Below, in pieces: positions 16,061-24,983 of a stretch of DNA of 64,000 bases. The number at the start of each line of letters is the position of its first letter. Position 1 is the stretch's first letter. The DNA lies in NCBI RefSeq assembly GCF_030160635.1, contig NZ_BSOS01000013.1, positions 1 to 64,000 on the forward strand. The letters are read 5' to 3'. This DNA comes from Acidocella aquatica (lineage in GTDB: Bacteria > Pseudomonadota > Alphaproteobacteria > Acetobacterales > Acetobacteraceae). The notes under the pieces are model-generated. The model saw only the letters and a program-made list of their open reading frames with translations. It searched no databases and had not been told where the DNA came from. The translations under genes were made by a program, and so were the position numbers.

Positions 16061-18763
16061 ATGAAATGGCGCGCAGGTCAAGCAGGGCGGATTGTGGGGG
16101 AGGCGGTGCATCAGCTCGGCCGCATCGCCATGCTCGCGGCGATACTGGTGCTGGTGAGCGTTCTGCTGCTCGGCTTCCGGCTCTCGCAAGGGCCGATTTT
16201 GTTGCCGGAGCTGGCTTCGCGCCTGGCCACCGCGGCTTCGGGCCACGGCATCAGCGTGGAGATGAAAGAAGCGGAGCTGACCTGGGCCGGATACCGGCAG
16301 GGCGGCGGCGTGCCTGTTTATTTGCGGCTGGGCGACATCGCCGTGCGCAACGGGGTGGGGGTGACCCTGGTGAGCATTCCAAGCGCAAAGCTGGAGTTGC
16401 TGCCCTCGGCGTTGATGGGAACCGCCGCGCCGCTGCTGGTGAGCGCGGCGCATGCGCAGTTTTCCGGCTCAAGCGTGCCGGTTTCGCTGCAAGCGGCGAT
16501 CTGGCCGGGGGCTGATTTCAATTTTGCCCGCGCGGAAGTCGGCGTCACGCTCGGGCCTGGGCGGCTGGGCGTGGGGGTGAACAGCCTGCCGGTCGATTCC
16601 GGCGGCTTCAGCGTAAAAATCGCGCCGGGGGCGGCTGATCTTGCCGGCGGGTTTCTCGACCTGAGCCGCACCGGCGCCAGCAAGCCGCGCATGACATTCA
16701 GCGGCAACGCGCGGCTGAGCAGCCTTTGGAATATCAGCATTTCCGCCACGGCCGATGAGGTGCAGGCCGGGGATATGGCCGCCTACTGGCCACCGGGGCT
16801 GATCCCGATGACGCGGCGCTGGGTGCTCAACAACATCACCGCCGGCACGGCGCGCAATGCCGGCTTCGTCTTCAGCCTGACAGCGCCGCCCGACCTGGGG
16901 GGGCTGCGGCTCGCCAACGCCACCGGCAGTTTTTCCGCCGAGGATTTGACGCTGCGCTGGCTTGACGGGGCCACGCCGCTCATCGGGCTGAACGGTGGCA
17001 TGGTGTTCCAGGATTTGAACAACGCGCTGGTCACCGCTGAGACCGCGCGGCTGGGCGGGTTGGTGCTCACCCATGGGCAAATGGCGCTCTCGGATATGAG
17101 CGTGCCGGCGCCAACCATGGGGCAGGTTGATGTGAGCCTCGCGGGTACGGTTCCTGACGCCATCGCGGTGCTCAACGCGCCGCCGCTCAGCCTGCTGAGC
17201 CAGGCGCCGCCGCAACTGGCAAAGGCAACGGGGAATGTCACCGCCGCGGTTGAGGCGCGAATACCGTTTGTTAATGATCTGCAACTGGAAAATACCGGGC
17301 TGCGGGTCACCGCCGATCTGAGCCAGACGGCATTTGGCTCCGGCGTGCAGGGGCTGCCCTTTTCCCAGGGCAAAGGCGTGCTGGAGGCGACGGTGCTGGG
17401 GCTGACCGCCAAAGCGGACCTGCAGTTCGCCGGGCAGCCGGCGCAGTTGAATGTGAAAGTGGGGTTCTCCGGCAAGGGCGGGACAGAGGATGTAAGCCTG
17501 AAAAGTCTGGCCGGGCCGGTGCTGCTGCGCCGCCTGGGGCTGGATACTTCCTCCGGCGTTGCGGGCGGCGCGGTGCCCTACAGCCTGCACATCACCGGCA
17601 ATGCCACCGGGACACAGAACCTTGCTCTACAGGCAGACCTGACGCCCGCGGCGCTGCGTGCCGCGCATCTGGGCTGGAGCAAGCCCGCCGGGGCGGCGGG
17701 GGAACTAGCTCTGAGCGCGACGCTTCGCAACGGGCAGTTCGCATCATTGGATGGCATCAACGCCAGCGCGCCGGGGCTGAATATCCAGGGGCAGACGCGC
17801 GACGGGGAGATGGCGTTTTCGACCATCAACATCGGCCGGACCGTGGCGAGCGGGGTATTGCGCCCGCCTGCCGCGGCGGATGCGGCCTGGGTTGCCAGCT
17901 TCTCCGGCCCCATGCTGGATTTGCGCACGCAGGACACCACGCAGGCCAAAACAGGAGCGGCCGCCAGCACCGCCACGGACACAGGTCCACCCAGCGGGGC
18001 TTTATGGCGCGCCCAGTTGAATTTTGAGCAGCTTGCGCTGGCCGCCAGCCCGGCGCCGGTGCTGAACGGGTTCAGCTTCAGCGGCAACGGGCAAGGCGGG
18101 ACATTGTTGCAGGGGAGCGGCATGGCGGGGGACGCGGCCCTGAGCATCACGCCCGCAAGCCCGCTGCAACGGCATGCGCTGATACAGGCGCCCGATGCCG
18201 GGCTGCTGTTGCGGGCCATGAACGCCTATGAAGGCTTGCAGGGTGGGGCGCTGACGCTGGATGCCGATTATGGCGGCGGCTTGCCTGCCACGGGGCAGGC
18301 CGTGCTGACGGATTTCAGGCTTTTGAAGGCGCCGGCCTTCACCAAGATCATGCAGGCGCTCACGGTTTATGGCGTGCCTGCGGCGGCTTCGGGGCCTGGC
18401 CTCTCATTTGCCCGGGCGGTGGTGCCCTTCAGCCTTGATGGCGCGGTGTTGAACCTGCAAGGCGCGCGGGCCTATTCGGCCTCGCTGGGGTTCACCGCGA
18501 CGGGGCGGATCGGCCTGGACGACGGCAGCCTGGATGTCGATACGACCATCATACCCGCCTATGAAATCAACGCGTTGCCTGGAAAAATTCCGTTGCTGGG
18601 GCATTTGTTCACGGCGGAGAAGGGGGGCGGGTTGATCGCGGCGCGGGTAAAGATCACCGGCACGATGGATGATCCGAACGTTGGGGTGAACCCGCTCTCG
18701 GCGCTGACACCAGGATTTCTGCGCGGGATTTTCGGGATCGGGAGCGAGACCGGGACGAAGTGA
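16061..18763 (+). CDS. AsmA/YhdP-like envelope protein
   Basis: 900 residues from ATG 16061; an earlier ATG at 16019 overlaps glnE. One N-terminal membrane segment (IAMLAAILVLVSVLLLGFRL, about residues 22-41) is followed by a long periplasmic repetitive beta-rich chain. The opening (GHGISVEMKEAELTWAG ... LRLGDIAVRNG) and a DUF3971-type middle (AAYWPPGLIPMTRRWVLNNI) resemble YhdP. The end (LLRAMNAYEGLQGGALTLDADY; DTTIIPAYEINALPGKIPLL) matches the AsmA_2 C-terminal region. Related proteins carry phospholipids between inner and outer membrane. Family placement is good; the exact role is inferred. Confidence 0.82.
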   Translation: MKWRAGQAGRIVGEAVHQLGRIAMLAAILVLVSVLLLGFRLSQGPILLPELASRLATAASGHGISVEMKEAELTWAGYRQGGGVPVYLRLGDIAVRNGVGVTLVSIPSAKLELLPSALMGTAAPLLVSAAHAQFSGSSVPVSLQAAIWPGADFNFARAEVGVTLGPGRLGVGVNSLPVDSGGFSVKIAPGAADLAGGFLDLSRTGASKPRMTFSGNARLSSLWNISISATADEVQAGDMAAYWPPGLIPMTRRWVLNNITAGTARNAGFVFSLTAPPDLGGLRLANATGSFSAEDLTLRWLDGATPLIGLNGGMVFQDLNNALVTAETARLGGLVLTHGQMALSDMSVPAPTMGQVDVSLAGTVPDAIAVLNAPPLSLLSQAPPQLAKATGNVTAAVEARIPFVNDLQLENTGLRVTADLSQTAFGSGVQGLPFSQGKGVLEATVLGLTAKADLQFAGQPAQLNVKVGFSGKGGTEDVSLKSLAGPVLLRRLGLDTSSGVAGGAVPYSLHITGNATGTQNLALQADLTPAALRAAHLGWSKPAGAAGELALSATLRNGQFASLDGINASAPGLNIQGQTRDGEMAFSTINIGRTVASGVLRPPAAADAAWVASFSGPMLDLRTQDTTQAKTGAAASTATDTGPPSGALWRAQLNFEQLALAASPAPVLNGFSFSGNGQGGTLLQGSGMAGDAALSITPASPLQRHALIQAPDAGLLLRAMNAYEGLQGGALTLDADYGGGLPATGQAVLTDFRLLKAPAFTKIMQALTVYGVPAAASGPGLSFARAVVPFSLDGAVLNLQGARAYSASLGFTATGRIGLDDGSLDVDTTIIPAYEINALPGKIPLLGHLFTAEKGGGLIAARVKITGTMDDPNVGVNPLSALTPGFLRGIFGIGSETGTK

Positions 18764-18772
18764 AGGTACGCC

Positions 18773-18803
18773 TTGCGTCACCCCGTTTGGGCGGGGCGCG
18801 CAA
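18773..18803. terminator. Hairpin between convergent AsmA-like gene and grpE
   Basis: Nested inverted repeat: TTGCG/CGCAA outer arms and CCCCG/CGGGG inner arms around TTTGGG. It lies just after the AsmA-like stop and before the grpE 3' end. There is no T-run, so terminator function is tentative. Confidence 0.35.
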
Positions 18804-18817
18804 CGGCGGCAGGCGGA

Positions 18818-19417
18818 TCAGGCCGTTTCGTCGATCTTCACGGACGGGCCGGATGGCGCCGGGAGCTTGCCGACGACAACCATGCCGGGGCGCAGCAGGC
18901 GGCCATGAAGCTGCCAGGTCTGGGTCCAGGCTTGCAGGATGGTGCCGGGCGGGTGTTCGCTGGTTTCCTGCTCGGCCATCGCCTGGTGCATGTTGGCGTC
19001 AAACGTGGAGCCGGTGGGGTCGTGGCGGGTGATGCCGTTGCGTTCCAGCAGGGAGAGGAAGGAGCGCTCGATGCCCTCGAACCCTTCGCGCATTTTGGTG
19101 ACGATTTCGGCCTCGCCTTCCTGGCGCTTGGGCAGGCTGTCGATCCCGCGTTTCAGGTTTTCGGCGGCTTCCACCACGTCCTTGGCGAATTTCTGCACGG
19201 CGTAGAGCCGCGCGTCCTCAACTTCGCGTTTGGTGCGGGCGCGCAGGTTGGCCATCTCGGCCTCCGAGCGCATCCATTTGTCCTTCATTTCCTGCAGCGC
19301 GGCTTCAAGCTCGGCGATGCGGGCGGCGGGGTCCTGCGCCGGGGAGGCCTGGGCGGCGGGCGCCTCGGCGGGGGTTACGGGCTCGGTGGAGGGGGTTGGT
19401 TCTTGATGCTCGGTCAT
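18818..19417 (-). CDS. grpE: Nucleotide exchange factor GrpE
   Basis: 199 residues. An acidic Pro/Ala-rich leader (about 1-35) precedes the long dimeric coiled coil (IAELEAALQEMKDKWMRSEA; NLRARTKREVEDARLYAVQK) and the C-terminal beta domain with NPTG-like DPTGSTFDANMHQAM and PGMVVVGK. GrpE exchanges ADP for ATP on DnaK. No hrcA or dnaK is adjacent. It follows the PAS/GGDEF gene on the same strand after a 39-base gap. Confidence 0.96.
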   Translation of the reverse strand: MTEHQEPTPSTEPVTPAEAPAAQASPAQDPAARIAELEAALQEMKDKWMRSEAEMANLRARTKREVEDARLYAVQKFAKDVVEAAENLKRGIDSLPKRQEGEAEIVTKMREGFEGIERSFLSLLERNGITRHDPTGSTFDANMHQAMAEQETSEHPPGTILQAWTQTWQLHGRLLRPGMVVVGKLPAPSGPSVKIDETA

Positions 19418-19456
19418 GGCGTGGAATTAGGCGATACGGGGCGCGGAAACAAGACT

Positions 19457-20413
19457 TCAATCACGCTGCCAGACCTTCCAGGCGCCGCTGGTGTGCTCGC
19501 TGCCAGCGCGTTGCGCGACGACATCCGCCAGCCGCAGCGCCGCGATGGCATGCGCGGTGACCGTTGCGCTATCCTCGCCGCTGCCGGTCCAGCGCGGGGC
19601 GACGCCGACGGTGACCTGGGCGCCATCAGGCAGAACGGGGGGAAGCTGCGCGCAGAATTTGGCCGCGCGCTCGCCGCCGGTCAGATGGTCCATGTTGTCG
19701 CACCAGAGGGCGATGGTGGTGGCGTCGATACGGCCGAGAAGGTCGGTCGGGCGGACAATATCGCGCAGTTCCTCGGCCATGCGCATGGCGATGGCGCTGT
19801 GCAGCGCCGCCGGGGCGCGCGAGAAGCCGAGATAGAGCAATGTGCCGGGTTGGCCCTCGACATCCAGACGGTCGAAGCGGCGCGACATTTCCTCGGCGAA
19901 GGTGCGCTGCGACCAGAGGCCGGTCTCGGCGTCCAGCATGGTGTTGTGGCGCAGGGCGGGGTCATCGGCGCGGCCGGCGTGGCTGTCGGGCAGGGTCAGC
20001 TCCGGGGTGTCCATGTCAAACAGGATGCCGTAGGTGCCGCTGACGGTGCTGCCGGAGATGCGCGGGGCGAGAGAGAGGCGGAAGATGCTGGTGCGCCCAT
20101 CCGGCCGGATGAGTTGCACCCGGCCGTGCCAGGCGACGCATTCCATGCAGATGGTGGTGATGATGGAGCGGAACTGGGCGGCGCTCAAACCTTCCTCGCC
20201 ATTGGGGCCGGTGAGCAGGCTGGCCATCTCCACGCCCAGCAGTTGCGCCGCCGGTTTGCCCAGCACCTTGCCGGGGCCAAAGGCGGTGAAGCGGCCGAGC
20301 GGGTCGGTCTCGAAGGCCAGATCGGTCAGCATGCCGGCGACGGCGAGCCAGCCGGTGCCGGGCGAGGAGGCCAGCGCGAAGGATTCGGTGCTCGAAATAT
20401 GCGAGGTTGTCAT
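19457..20413 (-). CDS. PAS-domain protein with degenerate GGDEF domain
   Basis: 318 residues. The N-terminal ~150 residues look like a PAS sensor (MLTDLAFETDPLGRFTAFGP ... VLGKPAAQLLG; RVQLIRPDGRTSIFRLSLAP). The rest aligns with a GGDEF domain: DAETGLWSQRTFAEEMSRRF stands where DxLTGLxNRRxF is normally found, and LLGRIDATTIALWC replaces the RYGGDEF strand. The catalytic GG(D/E)EF is thus DATTI, so cyclase activity is unlikely. The RPTD five residues before DATTI keeps the I-site spacing, suggesting c-di-GMP binding rather than synthesis. Confidence 0.75.
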   Translation of the reverse strand: MTTSHISSTESFALASSPGTGWLAVAGMLTDLAFETDPLGRFTAFGPGKVLGKPAAQLLGVEMASLLTGPNGEEGLSAAQFRSIITTICMECVAWHGRVQLIRPDGRTSIFRLSLAPRISGSTVSGTYGILFDMDTPELTLPDSHAGRADDPALRHNTMLDAETGLWSQRTFAEEMSRRFDRLDVEGQPGTLLYLGFSRAPAALHSAIAMRMAEELRDIVRPTDLLGRIDATTIALWCDNMDHLTGGERAAKFCAQLPPVLPDGAQVTVGVAPRWTGSGEDSATVTAHAIAALRLADVVAQRAGSEHTSGAWKVWQRD

Positions 20414-20531
20414 GCGGCATGAATAGCCGGGAGAGGCTGAAGGGAAGGTTAATAAACCGGCGGCGCGTTGACATCACGGCGGCGCGCCACGATGGTCCGC
20501 CGCAGTTATGGACTTCAGCCAAGGATACGAC

Positions 20532-21380
20532 ATGAGCGCCGCATCGCACGAGCAACTGCAACAGATCATCGCCAGCGCCTGGGAGCGCCGGGGCGAACTC
20601 TCCCCCGCCACCACCGGCGCCGATCGCGATGCGGTGGAGGCGGTGCTGGGCCTGCTGGATGCGGGCGCGGTGCGTGTGGCCGAGCCGGGCGCGGATGGCT
20701 GGGTGGTGCATCAATGGCTCAAGCAGGCGGTGCTGCTCTCCTTCCGGCTGAACGCCAACAGGCCGATGGGCGGGGTTGGCGGCGCGGATGTGTTCGACAA
20801 GGTGGCGATGAAATTCGCCGGTTGGGATGCCCGCGCGTTCGCTGAATCGGGCGTGCGCGCGGTGCCGGGCGCCGTGGTGCGCCGCTCGGCCTATATCGCG
20901 CCCGGTGTGGTGCTGATGCCGTGTTTCGTGAATGTCGGCGCGCGGGTGGACGAGGGGACGATGATCGACACCTGGTCGACCGTGGGGTCTTGCGCGCAGG
21001 TCGGCAAAAACTGCCATATCAGCGGCGGCGTGGGCATTGGCGGCGTGTTGGAGCCGTTGCAGGCGGGGCCGGTGGTGATCGAGGATGATTGTTTCATCGG
21101 CGCGCGCTCGGAAGTGGCGGAAGGCGTGGTCGTGGGGCGCGGGGCGGTGATTTCGATGGGCGTGTTCCTCGGCGCTTCCACCAAGATCGTTGACCGCGAG
21201 TCGGGCGAGATGTTCTCGGGCTATGTGCCGCCCTATTCGGTGGTGGTGCCGGGCACGCTGCCGGGCCGGGCGATGGCGGATGGTTCGCCGGGGCCGGGGC
21301 TGGCCTGCGCGGTGATCGTGAAGCGGGTGGATGCGCAGACGCGCAGCAAGACCTCGATCAACGATCTGCTGCGCGCGTAA
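20532..21380 (+). CDS. dapD: 2,3,4,5-tetrahydropyridine-2,6-dicarboxylate N-succinyltransferase
   Basis: 282 residues from ATG 20532, preferred over 20508 because AAGGA sits 6 bases upstream. Helical N-domain followed by the left-handed beta-helix of hexapeptide repeats ([59 protein letters not shown]) and a C-terminal [20 protein letters not shown]. It succinylates tetrahydrodipicolinate in the diaminopimelate/lysine pathway. dapE follows 9 bases later, so two consecutive-branch enzymes are co-transcribed. Confidence 0.97.
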   Translation: MSAASHEQLQQIIASAWERRGELSPATTGADRDAVEAVLGLLDAGAVRVAEPGADGWVVHQWLKQAVLLSFRLNANRPMGGVGGADVFDKVAMKFAGWDARAFAESGVRAVPGAVVRRSAYIAPGVVLMPCFVNVGARVDEGTMIDTWSTVGSCAQVGKNCHISGGVGIGGVLEPLQAGPVVIEDDCFIGARSEVAEGVVVGRGAVISMGVFLGASTKIVDRESGEMFSGYVPPYSVVVPGTLPGRAMADGSPGPGLACAVIVKRVDAQTRSKTSINDLLRA

Positions 21381-21389
21381 GTTCAGGGC

Positions 21390-22484
21390 ATGGACGTTCT
21401 CGCCTTCGCGCAGAGCCTGTTGCGCTGCCAATCCGTCACCCCGGCGGATGGCGGTACGCAAGGGCTGCTGGCGGCGCAGCTGGAGGCGCTGGGCTTTACG
21501 GTGACGCGGCTGCGCTACGGCGAGATCGAGAACCTGTTCGCCGAGCGGCCGGGGGCTGGGGCGCATTTGTGCTTCGCCGGGCATACCGATGTGGTGCCGC
21601 CCGGCGAGGGCTGGGGGCATGATCCGTTCGGCGGGGTGGTCGAGGGCGGGATGCTGTATGGCCGCGGGGCTGTGGACATGAAGGGGGCGATTGCCGCCTT
21701 CGTGGCCGCGGCGGCGCGCGCGCCGGGGCATGTCTCATTGCTCATCACCGGCGATGAGGAGGGCGTTGCCACCGATGGCACCGTGCGCGTGCTGGAATGG
21801 ATGGCGGCGAACGGCAAAATCCCGGATTTTTGCGTCGTAGGCGAGCCGACGAGCCGGGCGGTGCTGGGCGATGTGGTGAAGATCGGCCGCCGGGGCAGCA
21901 TGAACGCGCGCATCACCGTGACCGGGCGGCAGGGGCATGTGGCGTATCCGCATCTGGCGGATAACCCGGTCCACCGGCTGATCGCGGCGCTGGGCGCGAT
22001 GACGGCGGCGCCGCTGGATTCGGGAAACGAGTGGTTCGAGCCTTCCAGCCTGCAGGTGACCTCGGTGGATGTGGGCAATGCGGCGAGCAATGTGATCCCC
22101 GCCACGGCGAGCGCGCGGCTGAACGTACGGTTCAACAACCTGCACGGCAGCGCCGGGCTGACCGAATGGCTGCGCGGGATTCTGGCTGAGTTCGCTCCGG
22201 CGAACGAGTTGCAGGTGCAGGTTTCCGGCGAGGCGTTTTTGACGCAGGCGGGGCTGCATACCGAGGCGCTGACACGCGCGATCGAGAAAGTGACGGGCGT
22301 GACCCCGGAGCGCAACACCGGCGGCGGGACATCGGATGCGCGCTTTATAGCGCGGTATTGCCCGGTGGCGGAGTTCGGCCTGGTGGGGGTGAGCATGCAC
22401 CGCACGGATGAGGCTGTGGAAGTGGCGGCGCTGAGCCGGCTGGCGGATGTTTATAAAACCCTGATCGAGGATTTTTGCCGATGA
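21390..22484 (+). CDS. dapE: Succinyl-diaminopimelate desuccinylase
   Basis: 364 residues of the M20 dizinc peptidase family. Metal and catalytic residues are visible: CFAGHTDVVPPG (first His), GRGAVDMKGAI (bridging Asp), TGDEEG (general base Glu and ligand), and a C-terminal His in VSMHRTDEAV. A dimerisation domain lies in the middle (RGSMNARITVTGRQGHVAYP). It releases succinate from N-succinyl-LL-diaminopimelate. Its stop overlaps the next start (ATGA). Confidence 0.96.
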   Translation: MDVLAFAQSLLRCQSVTPADGGTQGLLAAQLEALGFTVTRLRYGEIENLFAERPGAGAHLCFAGHTDVVPPGEGWGHDPFGGVVEGGMLYGRGAVDMKGAIAAFVAAAARAPGHVSLLITGDEEGVATDGTVRVLEWMAANGKIPDFCVVGEPTSRAVLGDVVKIGRRGSMNARITVTGRQGHVAYPHLADNPVHRLIAALGAMTAAPLDSGNEWFEPSSLQVTSVDVGNAASNVIPATASARLNVRFNNLHGSAGLTEWLRGILAEFAPANELQVQVSGEAFLTQAGLHTEALTRAIEKVTGVTPERNTGGGTSDARFIARYCPVAEFGLVGVSMHRTDEAVEVAALSRLADVYKTLIEDFCR

Positions 22485-23041
22485 TTTTGCGCGGTCTGTT
22501 CATGCTCGCGCGCGGGAAAAAAACCGGCATCAACGAGTTCAGCGACTCCATGGACGCCTTCACCGCCTCGCTGGCGCCGTTGATCGCCTTTCCGCTGGTG
22601 GGGGCCGGTATTTCCGCGATGAGCGGGCAGTGGGCGTTCGCGCTGCTGGGGCTGTTTTCGCGAATTTGCGCGGTGCTGGCGCTGCCGGTGATTATTTATG
22701 AATTGGCGAAACGGACCGGCCGCGAGGCGCTGTGGCTGCGCACCGCCACGGCGCTGAACTGGTCGTTCTGGATGCTGCTGCCGGTTTTGTTCGTGGCGGC
22801 GTTCATCGCGGCGGTGATCGTGCAGTTTGGCCTCGCCATGACGCAGGCCGAGATCATGGTGCTGGGGTTGGCCGGGGCATATCTGCTCTGGTATCACTGG
22901 TTTATCATGCGGACGGGGCTGGCGCTGAGCGGCTTGCAGGCGCTGGGGCTGCTGCTGTTCAGCAGCCTGGTGATCGCGGTACTCTCCGCCGCGCCGATTT
23001 TGGTGTTTCCGCAGTTATACGCCCAGGCCATCCAGCTTTAG
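22481..23041 (+). CDS. Integral membrane protein of unknown function
   Basis: 186 residues from the ATG that overlaps the dapE stop. After a short basic leader (LRGLFMLARGKKTG) come about five hydrophobic segments near residues 33-50, 53-72, 95-118, 125-142 and 150-180. Only GINEFSDSMDAFTASLAPLI stands out as a possible conserved motif. No family is recognised. The coupling to dapE suggests co-expression with the lysine genes, not necessarily shared function. Confidence 0.75.
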   Translation: MILRGLFMLARGKKTGINEFSDSMDAFTASLAPLIAFPLVGAGISAMSGQWAFALLGLFSRICAVLALPVIIYELAKRTGREALWLRTATALNWSFWMLLPVLFVAAFIAAVIVQFGLAMTQAEIMVLGLAGAYLLWYHWFIMRTGLALSGLQALGLLLFSSLVIAVLSAAPILVFPQLYAQAIQL

Positions 23042-23116
23042 GCGGCTGCCGTTTTGGCTTGACGGCGGGGAGCGCGCGCGCAGAATAATCGAGAGACTTC
23101 CAGGAGGTCCGCCGCC

Positions 23117-24250
23117 ATGAAACCTGATCTGTTTGAGCGTCTTGCCGCATGGCGGCATCATCTGCATGCGCATCCCGAACTCTCGTGCCATGAGCGCGCG
23201 ACCGCCGCGTTTGTTTGCGAAAAACTGAGCGAGCTGGGCATCCCGTTTGCCGCCGGGATCGGCGGGCATGGCGTGGTGGCGACGCTGCGGCGCGGGCGGT
23301 CCAACCGTGCGGTCGGGTTGCGGGCGGATATGGACGCGCTGCCGGTCATGGAGACGCCCGGGCGGGCGCATGGCTCACGCAACCAGGGTGTGATGCACGC
23401 CTGCGGGCATGACGGGCACACAGCCTCGCTGCTCGGCGCGGCGGCGCTGCTGCTGGAGGATCCATCGTGGTCGGGCACGGTGCAGTGCATTTTTCAGCCC
23501 GCCGAGGAGGGGTTTGGCGGCGCGCAGGCGATGCTGGAGGATGGGCTGCTGGAGCGGTTTCCGGTGGAGCGGATATTTGGCTACCATAACTGGCCAGGGC
23601 TGGAGGCCGGGGTGGTGATGGTGCATGCCGGGCCGGTGATGGCCGCGGCTGCGAGTTTCAACATCACGCTGCACGGGGTGGCGGGGCATGCCGCCATGCC
23701 GCATGATTGCGCCGATCCGGTGCAGGGGCTGGCGCATCTGATCATCGCGCTCAACGCCATCGTGGCGCGCAATGTGGACCCGCAGGAGGCGGCGGTGATC
23801 TCCACCTGCATGCTCAAGGCCGGGGAGGCGAGCAACCTGATAGCGCATGAGGCCTCGCTGGGCGGGACGATCCGCGCGTTAACGCCGAAGATGATGCATT
23901 TTTTGCTGGCGCGTGTCCGCGAGGTGGCGGAGCATACCGCGCGGGCGCATCAGTTGAGCGCGCTGGTGGAGATCACCAGCGAGGTGCCGGCCACCATCAA
24001 CCATGCGGCAGAGGCGGCGCTGGCCGCCAGGGCCGCCGCCGATGCGGGGCTGAGCCTGCGCGGCGATATCAAGCCCAGCATGGCGGGGGAGGATTTCGGG
24101 CGGTTTCTGGAGGTGATGCCGGGGGCTTATGCGTGGATCGGCAACGGCGCCTCGGCCGGGCTGCATAACGAGGCCTATGACTTTAACGACGAAATTCTGC
24201 CCGTGGCGGCGCGCTATTACGCCGCCGTGGCGCGGGCGGCGCTGGCCTGA
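23117..24250 (+). CDS. M20-family amidohydrolase (HipO/aminoacylase-like)
   Basis: 377 residues preceded by AGGAGG. MKPDLFERLAAWRHHLHAHPELS is the typical opening of hippurate hydrolase/IAA-amino acid hydrolase-like enzymes. Metal-site motifs: VGLRADMDALPV, MHACGHDGHTA, FQPAEEGFGGA, GYHNWPG, and SMAGEDFGRF near the C-terminus, with the lid domain in between (VAGHAAMPHDCADPVQG). Such enzymes hydrolyse N-acyl amino acids or related amides. The substrate is uncertain; a role in N-acetyl-diaminopimelate metabolism is possible but unsupported, since dapD/dapE of the succinyl route are present. Confidence 0.88.
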   Translation: MKPDLFERLAAWRHHLHAHPELSCHERATAAFVCEKLSELGIPFAAGIGGHGVVATLRRGRSNRAVGLRADMDALPVMETPGRAHGSRNQGVMHACGHDGHTASLLGAAALLLEDPSWSGTVQCIFQPAEEGFGGAQAMLEDGLLERFPVERIFGYHNWPGLEAGVVMVHAGPVMAAAASFNITLHGVAGHAAMPHDCADPVQGLAHLIIALNAIVARNVDPQEAAVISTCMLKAGEASNLIAHEASLGGTIRALTPKMMHFLLARVREVAEHTARAHQLSALVEITSEVPATINHAAEAALAARAAADAGLSLRGDIKPSMAGEDFGRFLEVMPGAYAWIGNGASAGLHNEAYDFNDEILPVAARYYAAVARAALA

Positions 24251-24979
24251 ATGCTGGAGTGGCAGGAACCGGCGATTGTGCTGGAGACCGCCGCCTATGG
24301 CGAGGGCGACGCGCTGGTAAGCGTGTTGACCGCGCAAGGGCTCTGGCGCGGGCTGGCCAAGGGCGGGGCGGCGCGCGGCAAGGCGGGGATGTGGCAGAAG
24401 GGCAATATGCTCTCGGCGCGCTGGGTGGCGCGCACGGCGGAGCAACTGGGAACGCTGGCGGGCGAGATGGTGCACCCCGCCGCCGCGCTGGCGATGGGGG
24501 AGCGCGACTCCCTGGCGGTGTTGAATGCCGCCTGCGCGCTGGCGGCCGGCGCTATGGCGGAGCGCGAGGCGTGCCCGGCGGTGTTCGCGGGGTTGGCGCG
24601 GGTGCTGGCGGGGATTGATATTGCGGGCGTGCCGCTGCCCGAGCTGGTGCGCTGGGAGGTTTTGCTGCTGCGCGAGCTGGGGTTCGGGCTGGATTTTTCC
24701 GCCCAGGCGGGAGGGAATGACCGGCTGGCCTATGTCTCGCCGCGCACCGGGCGGGCGGTGAGCCTGAGCCAGGCGGGGGAATGGGTGGACCGGCTGTTTC
24801 CCCTGCCGGAATTCATGCTCGGCGAGGGGGAGGCGAGCCTGGCGGATTGCCTGGCGGGGTTGCGCATCACCGGGCATTTCTTCACCCGCGATGTGTTCGG
24901 GGCGCGCCATCGCCCCCTTCCAACGGCGCGCCAGCGTCTCTATGAGCTGATCGCTGATCGGCTGGCCGAGGGAGAGTAG
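24251..24979 (+). CDS. recO: DNA repair protein RecO
   Basis: 242 residues, beginning immediately after the M20 stop. OB-fold N-terminus ([39 protein letters not shown]) and the helical C-terminal domain ([33 protein letters not shown]) match RecO. It loads RecA at gaps with RecF/RecR. Where many relatives carry a cysteine in LDLxxCAVTG, this protein has LDFSAQAGG, so a structural zinc is probably absent. parC starts 4 bases after the stop. Confidence 0.9.
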   Translation: MLEWQEPAIVLETAAYGEGDALVSVLTAQGLWRGLAKGGAARGKAGMWQKGNMLSARWVARTAEQLGTLAGEMVHPAAALAMGERDSLAVLNAACALAAGAMAEREACPAVFAGLARVLAGIDIAGVPLPELVRWEVLLLRELGFGLDFSAQAGGNDRLAYVSPRTGRAVSLSQAGEWVDRLFPLPEFMLGEGEASLADCLAGLRITGHFFTRDVFGARHRPLPTARQRLYELIADRLAEGE

Positions 24980-24983
24980 AATT

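Noticed and set aside
13311-16064. 917-codon open frame on the plus strand
   Set aside because: It is antisense to glnE, is Gly/Ala/His-rich without family motifs, and arises from high GC codon bias.
18773-20422. 549-codon open frame on the plus strand
   Set aside because: Spans antisense to grpE and the PAS/GGDEF gene, both of which have clear domains.
20016-21731. 571-codon minus-strand frame
   Set aside because: Antisense to dapD and dapE, His/Arg-rich, no motifs.
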